A DNA stretch of 34,009 nt. Source: Desulfobulbus sp. GTDB lineage: Bacteria > Desulfobacterota > Desulfobulbia > Desulfobulbales > Desulfobulbaceae. A model generated the notes under the pieces. It was not told the origin of the DNA. It saw only the letters and a list, made by a program, of their open reading frames with translations, and made no database searches. Position 1 is the first letter of the stretch. Every line of letters starts with the position of its first letter. Positions 1-9,518 of this stretch are shown in pieces. Made by a program: the position numbers and the translations under genes. The stretch covers positions 1 to 34,009 of the forward strand of contig JAUVLX010000002.1 in the NCBI GenBank assembly GCA_030600525.1. The letters run 5' to 3'.

Positions 1-2
1 AT

Positions 3-134
3 GCGGGAATGAAATCAAAAGATATTGTAACATTTCGAAAATGCAGCTTATGTAAGAAATTATTCAACGACCCAGAAACCCTACGCGCCTTACAAAAAGC
101 TGCCGCAGGCGACCTGCTCCAATGGCACAGATAA
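3..134 (+). CDS. 3' end of an unidentified ORF (partial; in frame from the window edge), contains a CxxC pair
   Basis: Read by hand: ...MKSKDIVTFRKCSLCKKLFNDPETLRALQKAAAGDLLQWHR*, TAA at 132-134. Too short for the supplied track; family not recognised. Confidence 0.25.
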   Translation, partial: AGMKSKDIVTFRKCSLCKKLFNDPETLRALQKAAAGDLLQWHR

Positions 135-180
135 GGCAAAATAAGTTGGTCGACATTGTACAATCTAACCCGCAAAAACT

Positions 181-978
181 ATGAGATTACACCACTTAAA
201 AAATGCCACTTTTATAATTGAGTCAGGTCCTCACTTCATCCTTGTCGACCCCCATGCGGGGCAACAAAGGATAGCTGCCACCTTTTGCCCTCTTTCGGCA
301 TAAGGCAACCCGCAATCCAACGGTTTCGCTACCTAAAAATGCCTCTCTGATGCTTGATAAAATAACCGCCTGCCTGATTACCCATTGCAGGATATTTGGT
401 ATCAAAGCACTCCAGCACACCAACCATCTTGACGGTGCAGGAGAGGCTTTTCTCAAATCCGACAGCATCCCGGTTACCTGTCCGGAAACAGATGGCCCAT
501 ATTTGCAAAAACACGGATTGTCAGTTGAAAAAGCACTGCCCCCGTGGAGCAAAAGTCCATACAAAGGTGGCCAGATTACAGCCATACCCGCCCAGCATGG
601 GTACGGCTGGGTCCATCACCTCATGGCCAACGGTGTGGGGTTCTTTATTGAATTGCCGACGAGCCTTCGCTCTATATCAGCGGGGACACAATCTTTACTC
701 CCGAGGTAAAACGTGCCCTCACTCAACTACAACCGGACATAGCGATGGCAGCTGGCAGTGCCAGCCTGGACGTTGGCGACTCTCTATTGATGAACCCCAA
801 GGATATTCTTTCTTTCGTCCAAGCAGCACCAGGAAAAGTTATCGCAAACCACATGGACGCTCTCAACCATTGTCCGACCACCCGAACAAAACGCCAGTAC
901 ATGCTCAAAGAAGTAGGGCTGCAGGAAAAGGTCTGGATACCTGAAAACGGCGAGACCATGAACACTGCCCATTTTTAA
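181..978 (+). pseudogene. MBL-fold metallo-hydrolase remnant with at least two frame changes
   Basis: Frame 1 from ATG 181: MRLHHLKNATFIIESGPHFILVDPHAG..., stop at 301-303. Frame 2: RNPTVSLPKNASLMLDKITACLITH...HTNHLDGAGEAFL...GGQITAIPAQHGYGWVHHLMANGVGFFIELP. Frame 1 again from about 661: DEPSLYISGDTIFTPEVKRAL...APGKVIANHMDALNHCPTTR...VWIPENGET. Together these give a continuous MBL-fold-like protein. Confidence 0.7.
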
Positions 979-1403
979 GTTTTTAAAATTCCATTTATGC
1001 AAGTTACTTTTCAAATAGAGGCCAGGGCCCCAACCTGACAAAACATAAAAACGCCGATTTCTCTTGCTACCCGCAAAGCAAGCAAAACACTGCCTCAAAA
1101 AACCAGCGCCAGTCTCAAACACCAGACACAAGGCCGACAACAACGCAACTCGCCAACCCGCACCGAACTGACACCAAAAACCATCCCAAAAAGCCACCAC
1201 AAAACACGCGGCAAGGCAAACCTCGACACCCTCGCAAAAAAAGGCACCCCGTCTCAAACGACCACACACATCCACAAGAATACACTTGACACCAGCTTGC
1301 ATTATCGAGTTTACTTTCGCACTTAATCTGACACCAGTCAGATAGCCTCACCTCTATTTTCCAATCTCCAGACCTGAAAAGGTCTTTCACTGCACGATAA
1401 AAT

Positions 1404-1419
1404 TATGCAGTGCTGCATA
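1404..1419. promoter_or_regulatory. Palindromic operator-like site upstream of korD
   Basis: TATGCAG-TG-CTGCATA, perfect 7-bp half-sites, about 120 nt upstream of ATG 1539. Confidence 0.4.
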
Positions 1420-1538
1420 CGTTTACACAGCGACCCGTAAGGGAGACATTGCTGAGGCATTCAGGGGAGCAGGGTACGCCTTCCTTTCTTCTGCGTACAG
1501 AAAGTTACAACGTTAATCACCATCACCAGGGAATCAGC

Positions 1539-1820
1539 ATGGCATTCTGGCGAGAGCCTCTCGACGCTCAAGAAATTCAGGTAACAAAAGGAATTGTCTA
1601 TATCATTGAAGACAGGTGCAAGGGATGTGGGTACTGCATTGAGTTCTGCCCCAAAGACATTCTTGCGTTTGCCGACAAATTCAACAATAAAGGATACCAC
1701 CCTCCTGTTGCCGTTAAACCCGACGACTGTGTCAACTGCCATTATTGCGAAATCATCTGCCCGGAGTTTGCCATTTACTCAGCAGAAGATCCTCAGTCAT
1801 CGACTACGGTAACCCTGTAA
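1539..1820 (+). CDS. korD: 2-oxoacid:ferredoxin oxidoreductase delta subunit, 2x[4Fe-4S] ferredoxin (KorD-like)
   Basis: CKGCGYCIEFCPKDIL and CVNCHYCEIICPEFAI; immediately upstream of korA. ATG 1539 is more plausible than the track start 1410. Confidence 0.85.
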   Translation: MAFWREPLDAQEIQVTKGIVYIIEDRCKGCGYCIEFCPKDILAFADKFNNKGYHPPVAVKPDDCVNCHYCEIICPEFAIYSAEDPQSSTTVTL

Positions 1821-1856
1821 ACCTTTATCAATATCCAGTAATCCCAGGGACTGATT

Positions 1857-3002
1857 ATGAAACCAGCAGTACTGACAGGTGAACATTACATAACAGGTGA
1901 CGTAGCCTGCGCCGAAGGGGCTATTGCCGCAGGGTGCAAGTTCTTTGGAGCTTACCCCATCACCCCTGCAACAGAAGTTGCTGAACATATGGCAGAGCGC
2001 CTGCCTGACGTTCAAGGCACCTTTATCCAGATGGAAGATGAGATCGCAGCCATGGCTTCCATCCTCGGTGCTGCATGGACAGGCACAAAAAGCATGACCG
2101 CAACATCAGGCCCTGGATTCAGCCTAATGATGGAGAATCTTGGTCTGGGGGTCTGCACAGAAACGCCATGCGTAATCATTAACGTGCAGCGCACCGGCCC
2201 ATCAACCGGACTTCCGACTCTTACCGGCCAGGGAGATATGATGCAGGCCCGATGGGGATCCCATGGGGACTACGAACTTATCGCTTTAGCCCCCGCATCT
2301 CCTCAAGACTGCTTTTACCACACCATCCGTGCCTTTAATCTCAGCGAAAAATACCGGGTTCCGGTCCTAGTGATGGCAGACGAAATTGTTGGCCACATGA
2401 GCGAAAAGGTTATCATTCCAGACGCTTCCGAGATCAAGCTGGTCGATCGCCCGAAGCCCACGGGCAGAAAGGACCGATTCAACCTGTACGAGCCCGGCCC
2501 TAACGGCGTGGCACCCATGCCAGCCATTGGTGACGGATACAACATTCATGTTACCGGTCTGACCCACGACGAACGGGGCTACCCTGCCATGAGCGTTGAG
2601 GCCCAGGAACAGATGATGACCAACCTCAAGGGGAAAATCCGCAACAACCTTGACGATATCATCGAAACCGAAGAGTACAGGATGGACGATGCTGACATTG
2701 TTATTGTCTCTTACGGTATTTCAGTGCGTACCGGGCTAACTGCAGTCGACGAGGCAAGGAAACTTGGCTACAAGGCTGGTCTGCTGCGGCTGGTGACAGT
2801 CTGGCCCTTTCCGGAGCAGATGATAAAAGATATAGCCCAACGTGTGCGAGGCCTGATCACTGTTGAAATCAACCTGGGCCAGGTCCACTACGAGGTCGAG
2901 CGATGTGCAGGCGGACAAGCTCCAGCATATCTTGTCGGCAGTGCCGGCGGCAAAATAATCCACCCGGACAAGGTTATCGAACTGATCAAGGAGACCTTCT
3001 GA
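1857..3002 (+). CDS. korA: 2-oxoglutarate (2-oxoacid):ferredoxin oxidoreductase subunit alpha
   Basis: 381 aa; FFGAYPITPATEVAEHMAERLP, TSGPGFSLMMENLGLGVCTETPCVIINVQRTGPSTGLPT, typical of the KorA family. Confidence 0.93.
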   Translation: MKPAVLTGEHYITGDVACAEGAIAAGCKFFGAYPITPATEVAEHMAERLPDVQGTFIQMEDEIAAMASILGAAWTGTKSMTATSGPGFSLMMENLGLGVCTETPCVIINVQRTGPSTGLPTLTGQGDMMQARWGSHGDYELIALAPASPQDCFYHTIRAFNLSEKYRVPVLVMADEIVGHMSEKVIIPDASEIKLVDRPKPTGRKDRFNLYEPGPNGVAPMPAIGDGYNIHVTGLTHDERGYPAMSVEAQEQMMTNLKGKIRNNLDDIIETEEYRMDDADIVIVSYGISVRTGLTAVDEARKLGYKAGLLRLVTVWPFPEQMIKDIAQRVRGLITVEINLGQVHYEVERCAGGQAPAYLVGSAGGKIIHPDKVIELIKETF

Positions 3003-3005
3003 GCA

Positions 3006-3857
3006 ATGACAAAAAATCCTAAAACATACGAAAAACAACCAGTCCACCCCCTTGACGATCTGATTCGTACCGACCGTCTCCCGCACATCTGGTGCGCAGG
3101 ATGCGGCATCGGCACGGTATTTTCCTCCTGCTTAAAAGCTATCAAGGCTACCCAGATCCCTTATAACCAGTTCACTATGGTTTCCGGGATCGGCTGCTCA
3201 GCCAGGGGGGCGGGTTATGTTAAACTCGATTCCTTCCATACCACTCACGGCAGGGCCATTCCCTTTGCCAGCGGGATCAAGATGGCTAATCCAAAGCTGA
3301 AGGTTATTGTCTTTAGCGGAGATGGTGACCTGTTTGCCATTGGCGGCAACCATTTTATCCATGCAGCCAGACGCAACATGGATATCACCGTTGTCTGTGT
3401 TAACAATCTCACCTACGGGATGACCGGTGGCCAGGTAGCAGCCACCACCCCTAACAACGCTAACACCACAACAACCCCGTACGGCAATCCTGATTCGCCT
3501 TTCAACCTGCCGTTGATGGCCTATGCTTCTGGTGCGTCATACGTCGCCAGATGGACTATTCTCCACACCAGAGATCTGACCGACTCCATCAACGAAGCCA
3601 TCAATAAAAAGGGTTTTTCGTTTATCGAGGTTCTTTCACCCTGCCCTATCAATTACGGGCGCAGGAACAAGGAAAAGCCCCTTGATACCCTGAAGCTTTA
3701 CCAGGATAACACCATCATTAAAAATGGTGCTGACCCTGCAAAAGCTGATATCGATTTTGACCGTGGAGTCATCCTGGGCAAATTCGTTGATACAGACCGA
3801 AATACCTGTGACGAGATGTACGCCTCTACCTGTCATCGTCCCTGTTCTGACGATTAA
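3006..3857 (+). CDS. korB: 2-oxoglutarate (2-oxoacid):ferredoxin oxidoreductase subunit beta (TPP-binding)
   Basis: IWCAGCGIGTV, GIGCSARGAGYV, THGRAIPFASGIK, FSGDGDLFAIGGNHFIHAARRN, NNLTYGMTGGQ. Confidence 0.94.
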   Translation: MTKNPKTYEKQPVHPLDDLIRTDRLPHIWCAGCGIGTVFSSCLKAIKATQIPYNQFTMVSGIGCSARGAGYVKLDSFHTTHGRAIPFASGIKMANPKLKVIVFSGDGDLFAIGGNHFIHAARRNMDITVVCVNNLTYGMTGGQVAATTPNNANTTTTPYGNPDSPFNLPLMAYASGASYVARWTILHTRDLTDSINEAINKKGFSFIEVLSPCPINYGRRNKEKPLDTLKLYQDNTIIKNGADPAKADIDFDRGVILGKFVDTDRNTCDEMYASTCHRPCSDD

Positions 3858-3893
3858 CCCTCCTCTCACCAATACGCCTGCAGACAAAGTACT

Positions 3894-4502
3894 ATGAACG
3901 ACCAGGAAAAAAACACCATTGCGCAAACAGAAATCATTGTCACCGGATTCGGCGGCCAGGGCATTATCCTTGCCGGAAAAATTCTGGGTATGGCTGCTTC
4001 CCTTGGCGACCATAAGGAAAGCACACTGGTGCAGGCCTACGGTCCTGAATCCAGGGGTGGTGCATGCAACGCACAAGTAATCATTTCCAACACCCCCATC
4101 CACTATCCCTATGTCCAGTATCCTGATATCCTGATAGCTATGTCCCAGGCCGGTTATGATAAATTTGCCGATCAAATATCTAAAGACAGCATTCTGCTGA
4201 TCGACCAGGACCTGGTACCGACTATTGACGCCCCCTGTCCTGCCTATGCAATCTCCTCAACAAGGATGGCGGAAAAACTAGGTCATGTCATGATGGCCAA
4301 TATCATCATGGTCGGTTTTACAACGGCGATTACTCAGCTTGTCTCCAGCAGTTCTGCCCAGGAAATGGTTGCCAAATCAGTTCCTAAAGGCACAGAAGAA
4401 AAAAACATCGCTGCCTTTACCAAAGGTTATGATTACGGCCTCTCTACCCTAAAAGGCCAAGAAAGAAAGGCCGCCGGTCAGGCAGGAGCCATTGTAGAAT
4501 GA
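3894..4502 (+). CDS. korC: 2-oxoacid:ferredoxin oxidoreductase subunit gamma
   Basis: TGFGGQGIILAGKILGMAA, YGPESRGGACNAQVIIS; last gene of the korDABC order. Confidence 0.92.
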   Translation: MNDQEKNTIAQTEIIVTGFGGQGIILAGKILGMAASLGDHKESTLVQAYGPESRGGACNAQVIISNTPIHYPYVQYPDILIAMSQAGYDKFADQISKDSILLIDQDLVPTIDAPCPAYAISSTRMAEKLGHVMMANIIMVGFTTAITQLVSSSSAQEMVAKSVPKGTEEKNIAAFTKGYDYGLSTLKGQERKAAGQAGAIVE

Positions 4503-7500
4503 AACGCGCAAAAGAACGTTTACAAAGAGTTATAGTTATTGGTGCCACCCCAGAGGGCATTGCGGCAACTAACAAGCTCGGCGAGCTAGGCGTACCTGTA
4601 ACCCTGATCGAGTCTGAGCCGGATATCGACCACAAGCTGGGAGCCGACAAATTCCGGCTCCGCTCCGGCCTGAGCTTTAATTATGCCTACCGACCTGGAC
4701 TGATAAGGATCATGCGCAACAGCGCCATCCGAAGCATCCTGCCTGCCAGAATCAGCTCGATCAAACATACACCTCAAGGATTCAGTGTCCGGGCTGTACA
4801 GGAACAGACCTTTGTTGACCCTGAAAAATGTACCCTTTGCGGCAAGTGCGCTGCAACCTGTCCGGTAACCACCTGTGAAGGTTTCAGCCCCATCACCTTT
4901 CACTCTCGAGTGGCGCTCCCCGGTCGCCCCTTTATCGACAAACGACAGCAGCCACTCTGCCAGGCAAATTGTCCGCTGGGAGTCAATGCCCAGGGATATG
5001 TTGCCCTGGCTGCCCAGGGAAGATATCAGGAGGCACTGGACCTGATCCGTGAACAAAACGTGCTGCCTGGAATCTGCGGTCGCATCTGCACCCACCCCTG
5101 CGAAGATGCTTGCCGAAGAGGAGAGGTTGACGAGGCGGTATCAATACGCGCTATTAAACGATTTATTGCCGACTACGTAGAAGGTGACACTACAAGAACA
5201 GCTTCAGCGGCCTGCCTCCCTGCCACAAAAAAACGGTCTGAAAAAATAGCTATTATCGGTTCCGGGCCTGCAGGACTGGCTGCGGCGGCAGAACTTGCCA
5301 GGTTCGGTTATTCGGTGACCATATTTGAAAAAGAAACAGCACTCGGCGGCATGCTCCGTTATGGAATAGGTACACACCGGTTACCGGAAGCAATTCTTGA
5401 CCGAGAACTGGCACACATTAAACGTCTTGGCGTAAACCTTGTGACTGATAGCAAGATAGCCCTTGAAGACGACCTTACATCCCTACAAAAGGAGCATCAG
5501 GCAGTCATCGTGGGTACCGGCACCTGGTATGACCGTAAGCTTGGTGTTCCCGGTGAGGATCTGCCTGGTATTGAAGGATGTATTTCCTTTCTGGGCAGCC
5601 AAAAAATACAGCACCTGGAAAAACTCAATGAAAAGGTAGCTGTTATCGGTGACGGCAACTCTGCTTTTGACCTTGCCCGGACCTTAACCAGATTAGGGGC
5701 AGATGTGACGATGGTCTCTTGGTTTGGCAAAGACCAGATACCTGCTGATCCAGATGAATTTCGGGAGGGAATCGAAGAGGGCATAACACTTATTGACCAC
5801 ACCCAGGTTACCGGGTTCATAGGTGAAAACAATCTGTTTACAGCGCTTGAGTGCAGAAAAACGAAACAAGGAAAACCAGACTCAAATGGTATTGCCTGGC
5901 CGGTAATTGACGACACACACGCTCCTTCTACCCTGAAATTTGATCGGGCCTTTGTGGCCGTAGGGCAGGTTGGTGGTTTCTCCCCTGAAAATGCGGCTCT
6001 CCCCTTTAAAGTCACTGACCGTGGTTTTATCGCCACCGATGCGACTCAAAGGACGTCAACAAACGGACTATATGCTGCAGGAGATGCGGTTTCAGGCCCA
6101 TCGTCGGTTGTACACGCCATGGCCTCTGGTAAACGTGCTGCTGCTGCAATCCATGCAGACCTCAGCGGAGAGACCGTCCTCACTCCCCTAACCCGCCCAG
6201 AGCAAAAAGATTTCACCGCCATTCCGCCAGATATTGCCTGGCAGAAGCGACCTGAAATGGCTGAGAAAGCAGCGGGGGAAAGGAAAAATGATTTCACCGA
6301 GGTAGCGCTTGGCCTTTCTGAACAACAGGTGCAGAATGAAGCACAACGATGCCTCCAGTGCGGCGCCTGTTCTGAATGCTTCCAATGCATTGAGGCTTGC
6401 GGCGCCCTCAAAGCCATCGACCACGTACAGCAAGAGCAGGAAATAAAGGAACAGGGAGGCGTACTTATTGTAGCCGACCCTGCCATGAGCACCAACATTA
6501 AGGGAGAAGATGTTATCAGGGCATACGGCCCCAGGGCTGCACGGGCTGATGTTAACGATATGACCGTGCGTGGCTTTGCCGCAGCAGGCAAAGCAATGCT
6601 CCTTCTCAGTGATACAGCAAAAATGAAGACTAAAGGTCACGGTCTTGCCTTTGCCATGCCAGATGCAGGCCTCTCACCCGATTTGCGAATCGGTGTTTTT
6701 GTCTGTCGCTGCAACGACTCCCTTGGCTGGATGGAGGGAATGACCCACTACCTCCAAGAACAGGAGGTAATCGACCCTGCAATTGTCCACATTGAGGAAC
6801 TCACTTCTGCCTGCGTCAACGAAGGCATTGATGCCATCATAAAGACCACCCGGGAAAAAGACCTGACCAGGATTGTGCTCGGCTCCTGTGTCTGCTGTCC
6901 GCTCAACTTTGTATGCAGCTCATGCACAGATCAGCGCAGCCGCCTCAAAGACAAACTCTTCCATGGCACAGGAATCAGCAGGTCCATGGTAGAGACCTCC
7001 AACCTGCGCGGAGAGATATTACGCTTGGTGAAAAGCAACCCCCAGTTGGCTATGGAACGGTTCCAGGGGTTACTCCACAGATCAATAGAAAGGGCAAAAA
7101 TACTCAAACCTTTACCTGCTGTTGACCGTAACTATAACTTTACAGCGGCTGTCATCGGTAATTCTGAGGCTACGCTTACCAGTGCCGTACACCTCGCCGA
7201 AACAGGACATGATGTCTTTCGCTTCGGCACCAGAGAACAACCTCTTACCGAACCAACAGCAAATGACAACATCCATAGTTTCACAGGGTGGGACGTTAAA
7301 GCACTCAGCGGTACCATTGGTGACTTCCAAATCCTGCTTGAATCCGGCCAGGAACGCCAAGTGATAAGGGCAGGGACGGTTATCCTCGGAGATAAGGCAC
7401 GGCGGGGCCTCCCTTATACCCACCAGGAAGGTCTCCCCACCTGCCACATCGAACCGCTTCTCCAGCAAAAAGGAGTCGCCGGTATTCCCTTTGCCTACCC

Positions 7501-7897
7501 GTGCGCTACTTCAGTTCCAGGACTTTTTCTTGCTGAACCGCCCGGTATCAATGTTTCCAAGCTTAAAAAAGGTGCTGCAGCAGCAATAATGGCAGCATCC
7601 GCCCTGCCAAGTGGCCCAAGGCAAAGCAAGGGGTTTACGGTTATCGTTAATCAGAAACTCTGCCGCGGATGCGGTCGGTGTTCAACCGTCTGCCCGTATC
7701 ATGCCGTCACTTTTCATAAAAACCAGGCCGGCGGCTGGCAGGCCTCAGTGGACGAAGCCATCTGCAAGGGATGTGGCAACTGTATCTCTGTCTGCCCGAC
7801 CGGAGCTGCCGACAGCCCCTATCGTAGCCGCAAATACCTTGAACAGACCCTCGAAGAAATATTAAGCAACCAGGACATCCATGACTATGCACAATAA
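4499..7897 (+). CDS. Multidomain Fe-S flavoprotein: GltD/NfnB-like oxidoreductase core, HdrA-like segment and C-terminal 2x[4Fe-4S] ferredoxin
   Basis: 1132 aa; CTLCGKCAATCPVTTC, CPLGVNAQGYVALAAQGRYQEAL...ICGRICTHPCEDACRRG (GltD N-terminal type), IIGSGPAGLAAAAELARFGYSVTIFEK (FAD), RCLQCGACSECFQC, HdrA-like VFVCRCNDSLGW...GSCVCCPLNFVC...SNLRGE, C-terminal CRGCGRCSTVCPYHAV/CKGCGNCISVCPTGA. ATGA overlap with korC. Confidence 0.85.
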   Translation: MKRAKERLQRVIVIGATPEGIAATNKLGELGVPVTLIESEPDIDHKLGADKFRLRSGLSFNYAYRPGLIRIMRNSAIRSILPARISSIKHTPQGFSVRAVQEQTFVDPEKCTLCGKCAATCPVTTCEGFSPITFHSRVALPGRPFIDKRQQPLCQANCPLGVNAQGYVALAAQGRYQEALDLIREQNVLPGICGRICTHPCEDACRRGEVDEAVSIRAIKRFIADYVEGDTTRTASAACLPATKKRSEKIAIIGSGPAGLAAAAELARFGYSVTIFEKETALGGMLRYGIGTHRLPEAILDRELAHIKRLGVNLVTDSKIALEDDLTSLQKEHQAVIVGTGTWYDRKLGVPGEDLPGIEGCISFLGSQKIQHLEKLNEKVAVIGDGNSAFDLARTLTRLGADVTMVSWFGKDQIPADPDEFREGIEEGITLIDHTQVTGFIGENNLFTALECRKTKQGKPDSNGIAWPVIDDTHAPSTLKFDRAFVAVGQVGGFSPENAALPFKVTDRGFIATDATQRTSTNGLYAAGDAVSGPSSVVHAMASGKRAAAAIHADLSGETVLTPLTRPEQKDFTAIPPDIAWQKRPEMAEKAAGERKNDFTEVALGLSEQQVQNEAQRCLQCGACSECFQCIEACGALKAIDHVQQEQEIKEQGGVLIVADPAMSTNIKGEDVIRAYGPRAARADVNDMTVRGFAAAGKAMLLLSDTAKMKTKGHGLAFAMPDAGLSPDLRIGVFVCRCNDSLGWMEGMTHYLQEQEVIDPAIVHIEELTSACVNEGIDAIIKTTREKDLTRIVLGSCVCCPLNFVCSSCTDQRSRLKDKLFHGTGISRSMVETSNLRGEILRLVKSNPQLAMERFQGLLHRSIERAKILKPLPAVDRNYNFTAAVIGNSEATLTSAVHLAETGHDVFRFGTREQPLTEPTANDNIHSFTGWDVKALSGTIGDFQILLESGQERQVIRAGTVILGDKARRGLPYTHQEGLPTCHIEPLLQQKGVAGIPFAYPCATSVPGLFLAEPPGINVSKLKKGAAAAIMAASALPSGPRQSKGFTVIVNQKLCRGCGRCSTVCPYHAVTFHKNQAGGWQASVDEAICKGCGNCISVCPTGAADSPYRSRKYLEQTLEEILSNQDIHDYAQ

Positions 7898-9497
7898 AGA
7901 GTCCTCACCTATTAAAATTATTTTATTCCTCTGCAATTGGGGAGCCCATGCTGCCTATCAAACCCTGCAGGATGAACAGCGCCCCATCCCAGATGAAGTG
8001 CATATGATTCGAATTCCCTGTACAGGGCGGATCGACCGTGCCCTGCTGCTCAAAGCATTTGCTATGGGGGGTGACGGGGTAGCTCTTGTCGGATGCGATC
8101 CGGGTACCTGCAGATATGGCACAGGAACAGCCACTGCACAGCGCAACACCAAGGATACAGGGATGATCCTTGATCTTATGGGCCTTGGTAGCGAAAGGCT
8201 CCGTTTTGCATCTTTTCTGCCGGATGAATCGGATAAGCTGCTGGTCTTTCTTGAAACCTTCCTCCAAGACCTGCAACAACGGGGTAAAACCAACATCCAG
8301 CCTGCATCTGGAGCACGCCCGGTCAACAACATACCGATAAGTGCAGGAGCCGAGCTGCAGCAACTGATTGCTGCCCACGACATTTATGCCTGCCAGGATT
8401 GTGGAAAATGTTCTTCTTCTTGCCCTCTCGCCCTGATAGGCAAACCTTTTTCAGCACGCGGCATAGCCACTGCAGCCATTGCTGGCAATCTCAATGATGC
8501 CGGCGTTAAGGAAAATGTCTGGTCCTGCCTGACCTGTGGTTTATGCTACGAAAGGTGTCCGTCGGCTGTCAATTTCCCTGAATTTATAAAAGAACTGCGC
8601 CATCTCTACAAACAGAACGACACACACGGTGACGAAACCCATGGTGGTTTTCTGCACGCACTTATGCGCTCCATGGCTTCACCCGAGCTGACTCCCAACA
8701 GGTGGCAAAACATCCCCAAAGAACTGCAGGTCGACCAGAAAAGCAACACCCTCTTTTATGGCGGCTGTGCGCCTTATTATGACATTTTTTTTAACAAACA
8801 CCTTGATGTACAAACAGAGAAAATCCTGTTTGATGCCATTAGGCTGCTCAACTTCTTTGATGTCCACCCACGGTTGCTCAAAGATGAACGCTGCTGCGGT
8901 CACGACCTGCTCTGGTCTGGCGACAACGAATATTTTCTTAAAATTGCACGCCTCAATGTCGACAGGTTGAACAGCCTTGACATTGACACCATGATCACTT
9001 CCTGTCCAGAGTGCTACATGACCTTTAACACAACTTACCCGGCACACGGATTGACACTTAATTTCAAGGTAATACACCTGTATGAATTCCTTGAAAAAGA
9101 GATTGACCGGTCTGCGGTCAGTTTCAAGCCACTGGATAAAAACATAACCTTCCAAGATTCCTGCCGCCTCACTCGCCTTGAAGGCAAGCCTGAATTACCC
9201 CGCCTACTGCTAGAACGACTCAACCCGGAGTCTTTTCAGGAAATGCAGGAATCAGGCAAAGCGGCTGTCTGTTGCGGCAATAGTGCCTGGATGGGGTGCG
9301 ATGCCTACAGCAAAGCAATGCAGGTAAAACGACTGGAGCAGGCCCATAATACCGGAGCAGATCTCCTAGTTACAGCCTGTCCCAAGTGCCAGATCCACCT
9401 CAAATGTGCCATGGAAGATCCATTACGGCTTAACAAATTATCCATCGACATGCAGGATCTCACCAGTGTGATTGCGCAAAGCATCAGCTGGAAATAA
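7881..9497 (+). CDS. Heterodisulfide reductase-like fusion: MvhD-like N-terminus + HdrC-like + HdrB/D-like (two CCG domains)
   Basis: 538 aa; FLCNWGAHAAYQ...PCTGRIDRALLLKAF...GCDPGTCRYG (MvhD-like); CQDCGKCSSSCPLA...CLTCGLCYERCP (HdrC); FYGGC...CCGHD...SCPECY and QDSCRL...VCCGNSAWMGCD...TACPKC (CCG repeats). Confidence 0.85.
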   Translation: MTMHNKESSPIKIILFLCNWGAHAAYQTLQDEQRPIPDEVHMIRIPCTGRIDRALLLKAFAMGGDGVALVGCDPGTCRYGTGTATAQRNTKDTGMILDLMGLGSERLRFASFLPDESDKLLVFLETFLQDLQQRGKTNIQPASGARPVNNIPISAGAELQQLIAAHDIYACQDCGKCSSSCPLALIGKPFSARGIATAAIAGNLNDAGVKENVWSCLTCGLCYERCPSAVNFPEFIKELRHLYKQNDTHGDETHGGFLHALMRSMASPELTPNRWQNIPKELQVDQKSNTLFYGGCAPYYDIFFNKHLDVQTEKILFDAIRLLNFFDVHPRLLKDERCCGHDLLWSGDNEYFLKIARLNVDRLNSLDIDTMITSCPECYMTFNTTYPAHGLTLNFKVIHLYEFLEKEIDRSAVSFKPLDKNITFQDSCRLTRLEGKPELPRLLLERLNPESFQEMQESGKAAVCCGNSAWMGCDAYSKAMQVKRLEQAHNTGADLLVTACPKCQIHLKCAMEDPLRLNKLSIDMQDLTSVIAQSISWK

Positions 9498-9518
9498 TCA
9501 TATCAGCGGAGAATTCCC

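Noticed and set aside
784-1390. Minus-strand ORFs 784-1302 and 1115-1390
   Set aside because: Composition (Cys/Phe/Trp/Gly-rich) reflects the GT-rich complement of the AC-skewed stretch. They overlap the MBL remnant and show no recognisable motif.
4586-9223. Numerous 60-180 aa antisense ORFs within the kor-hdr genes
   Set aside because: They are shadows of long, well-supported coding regions, with no family features.
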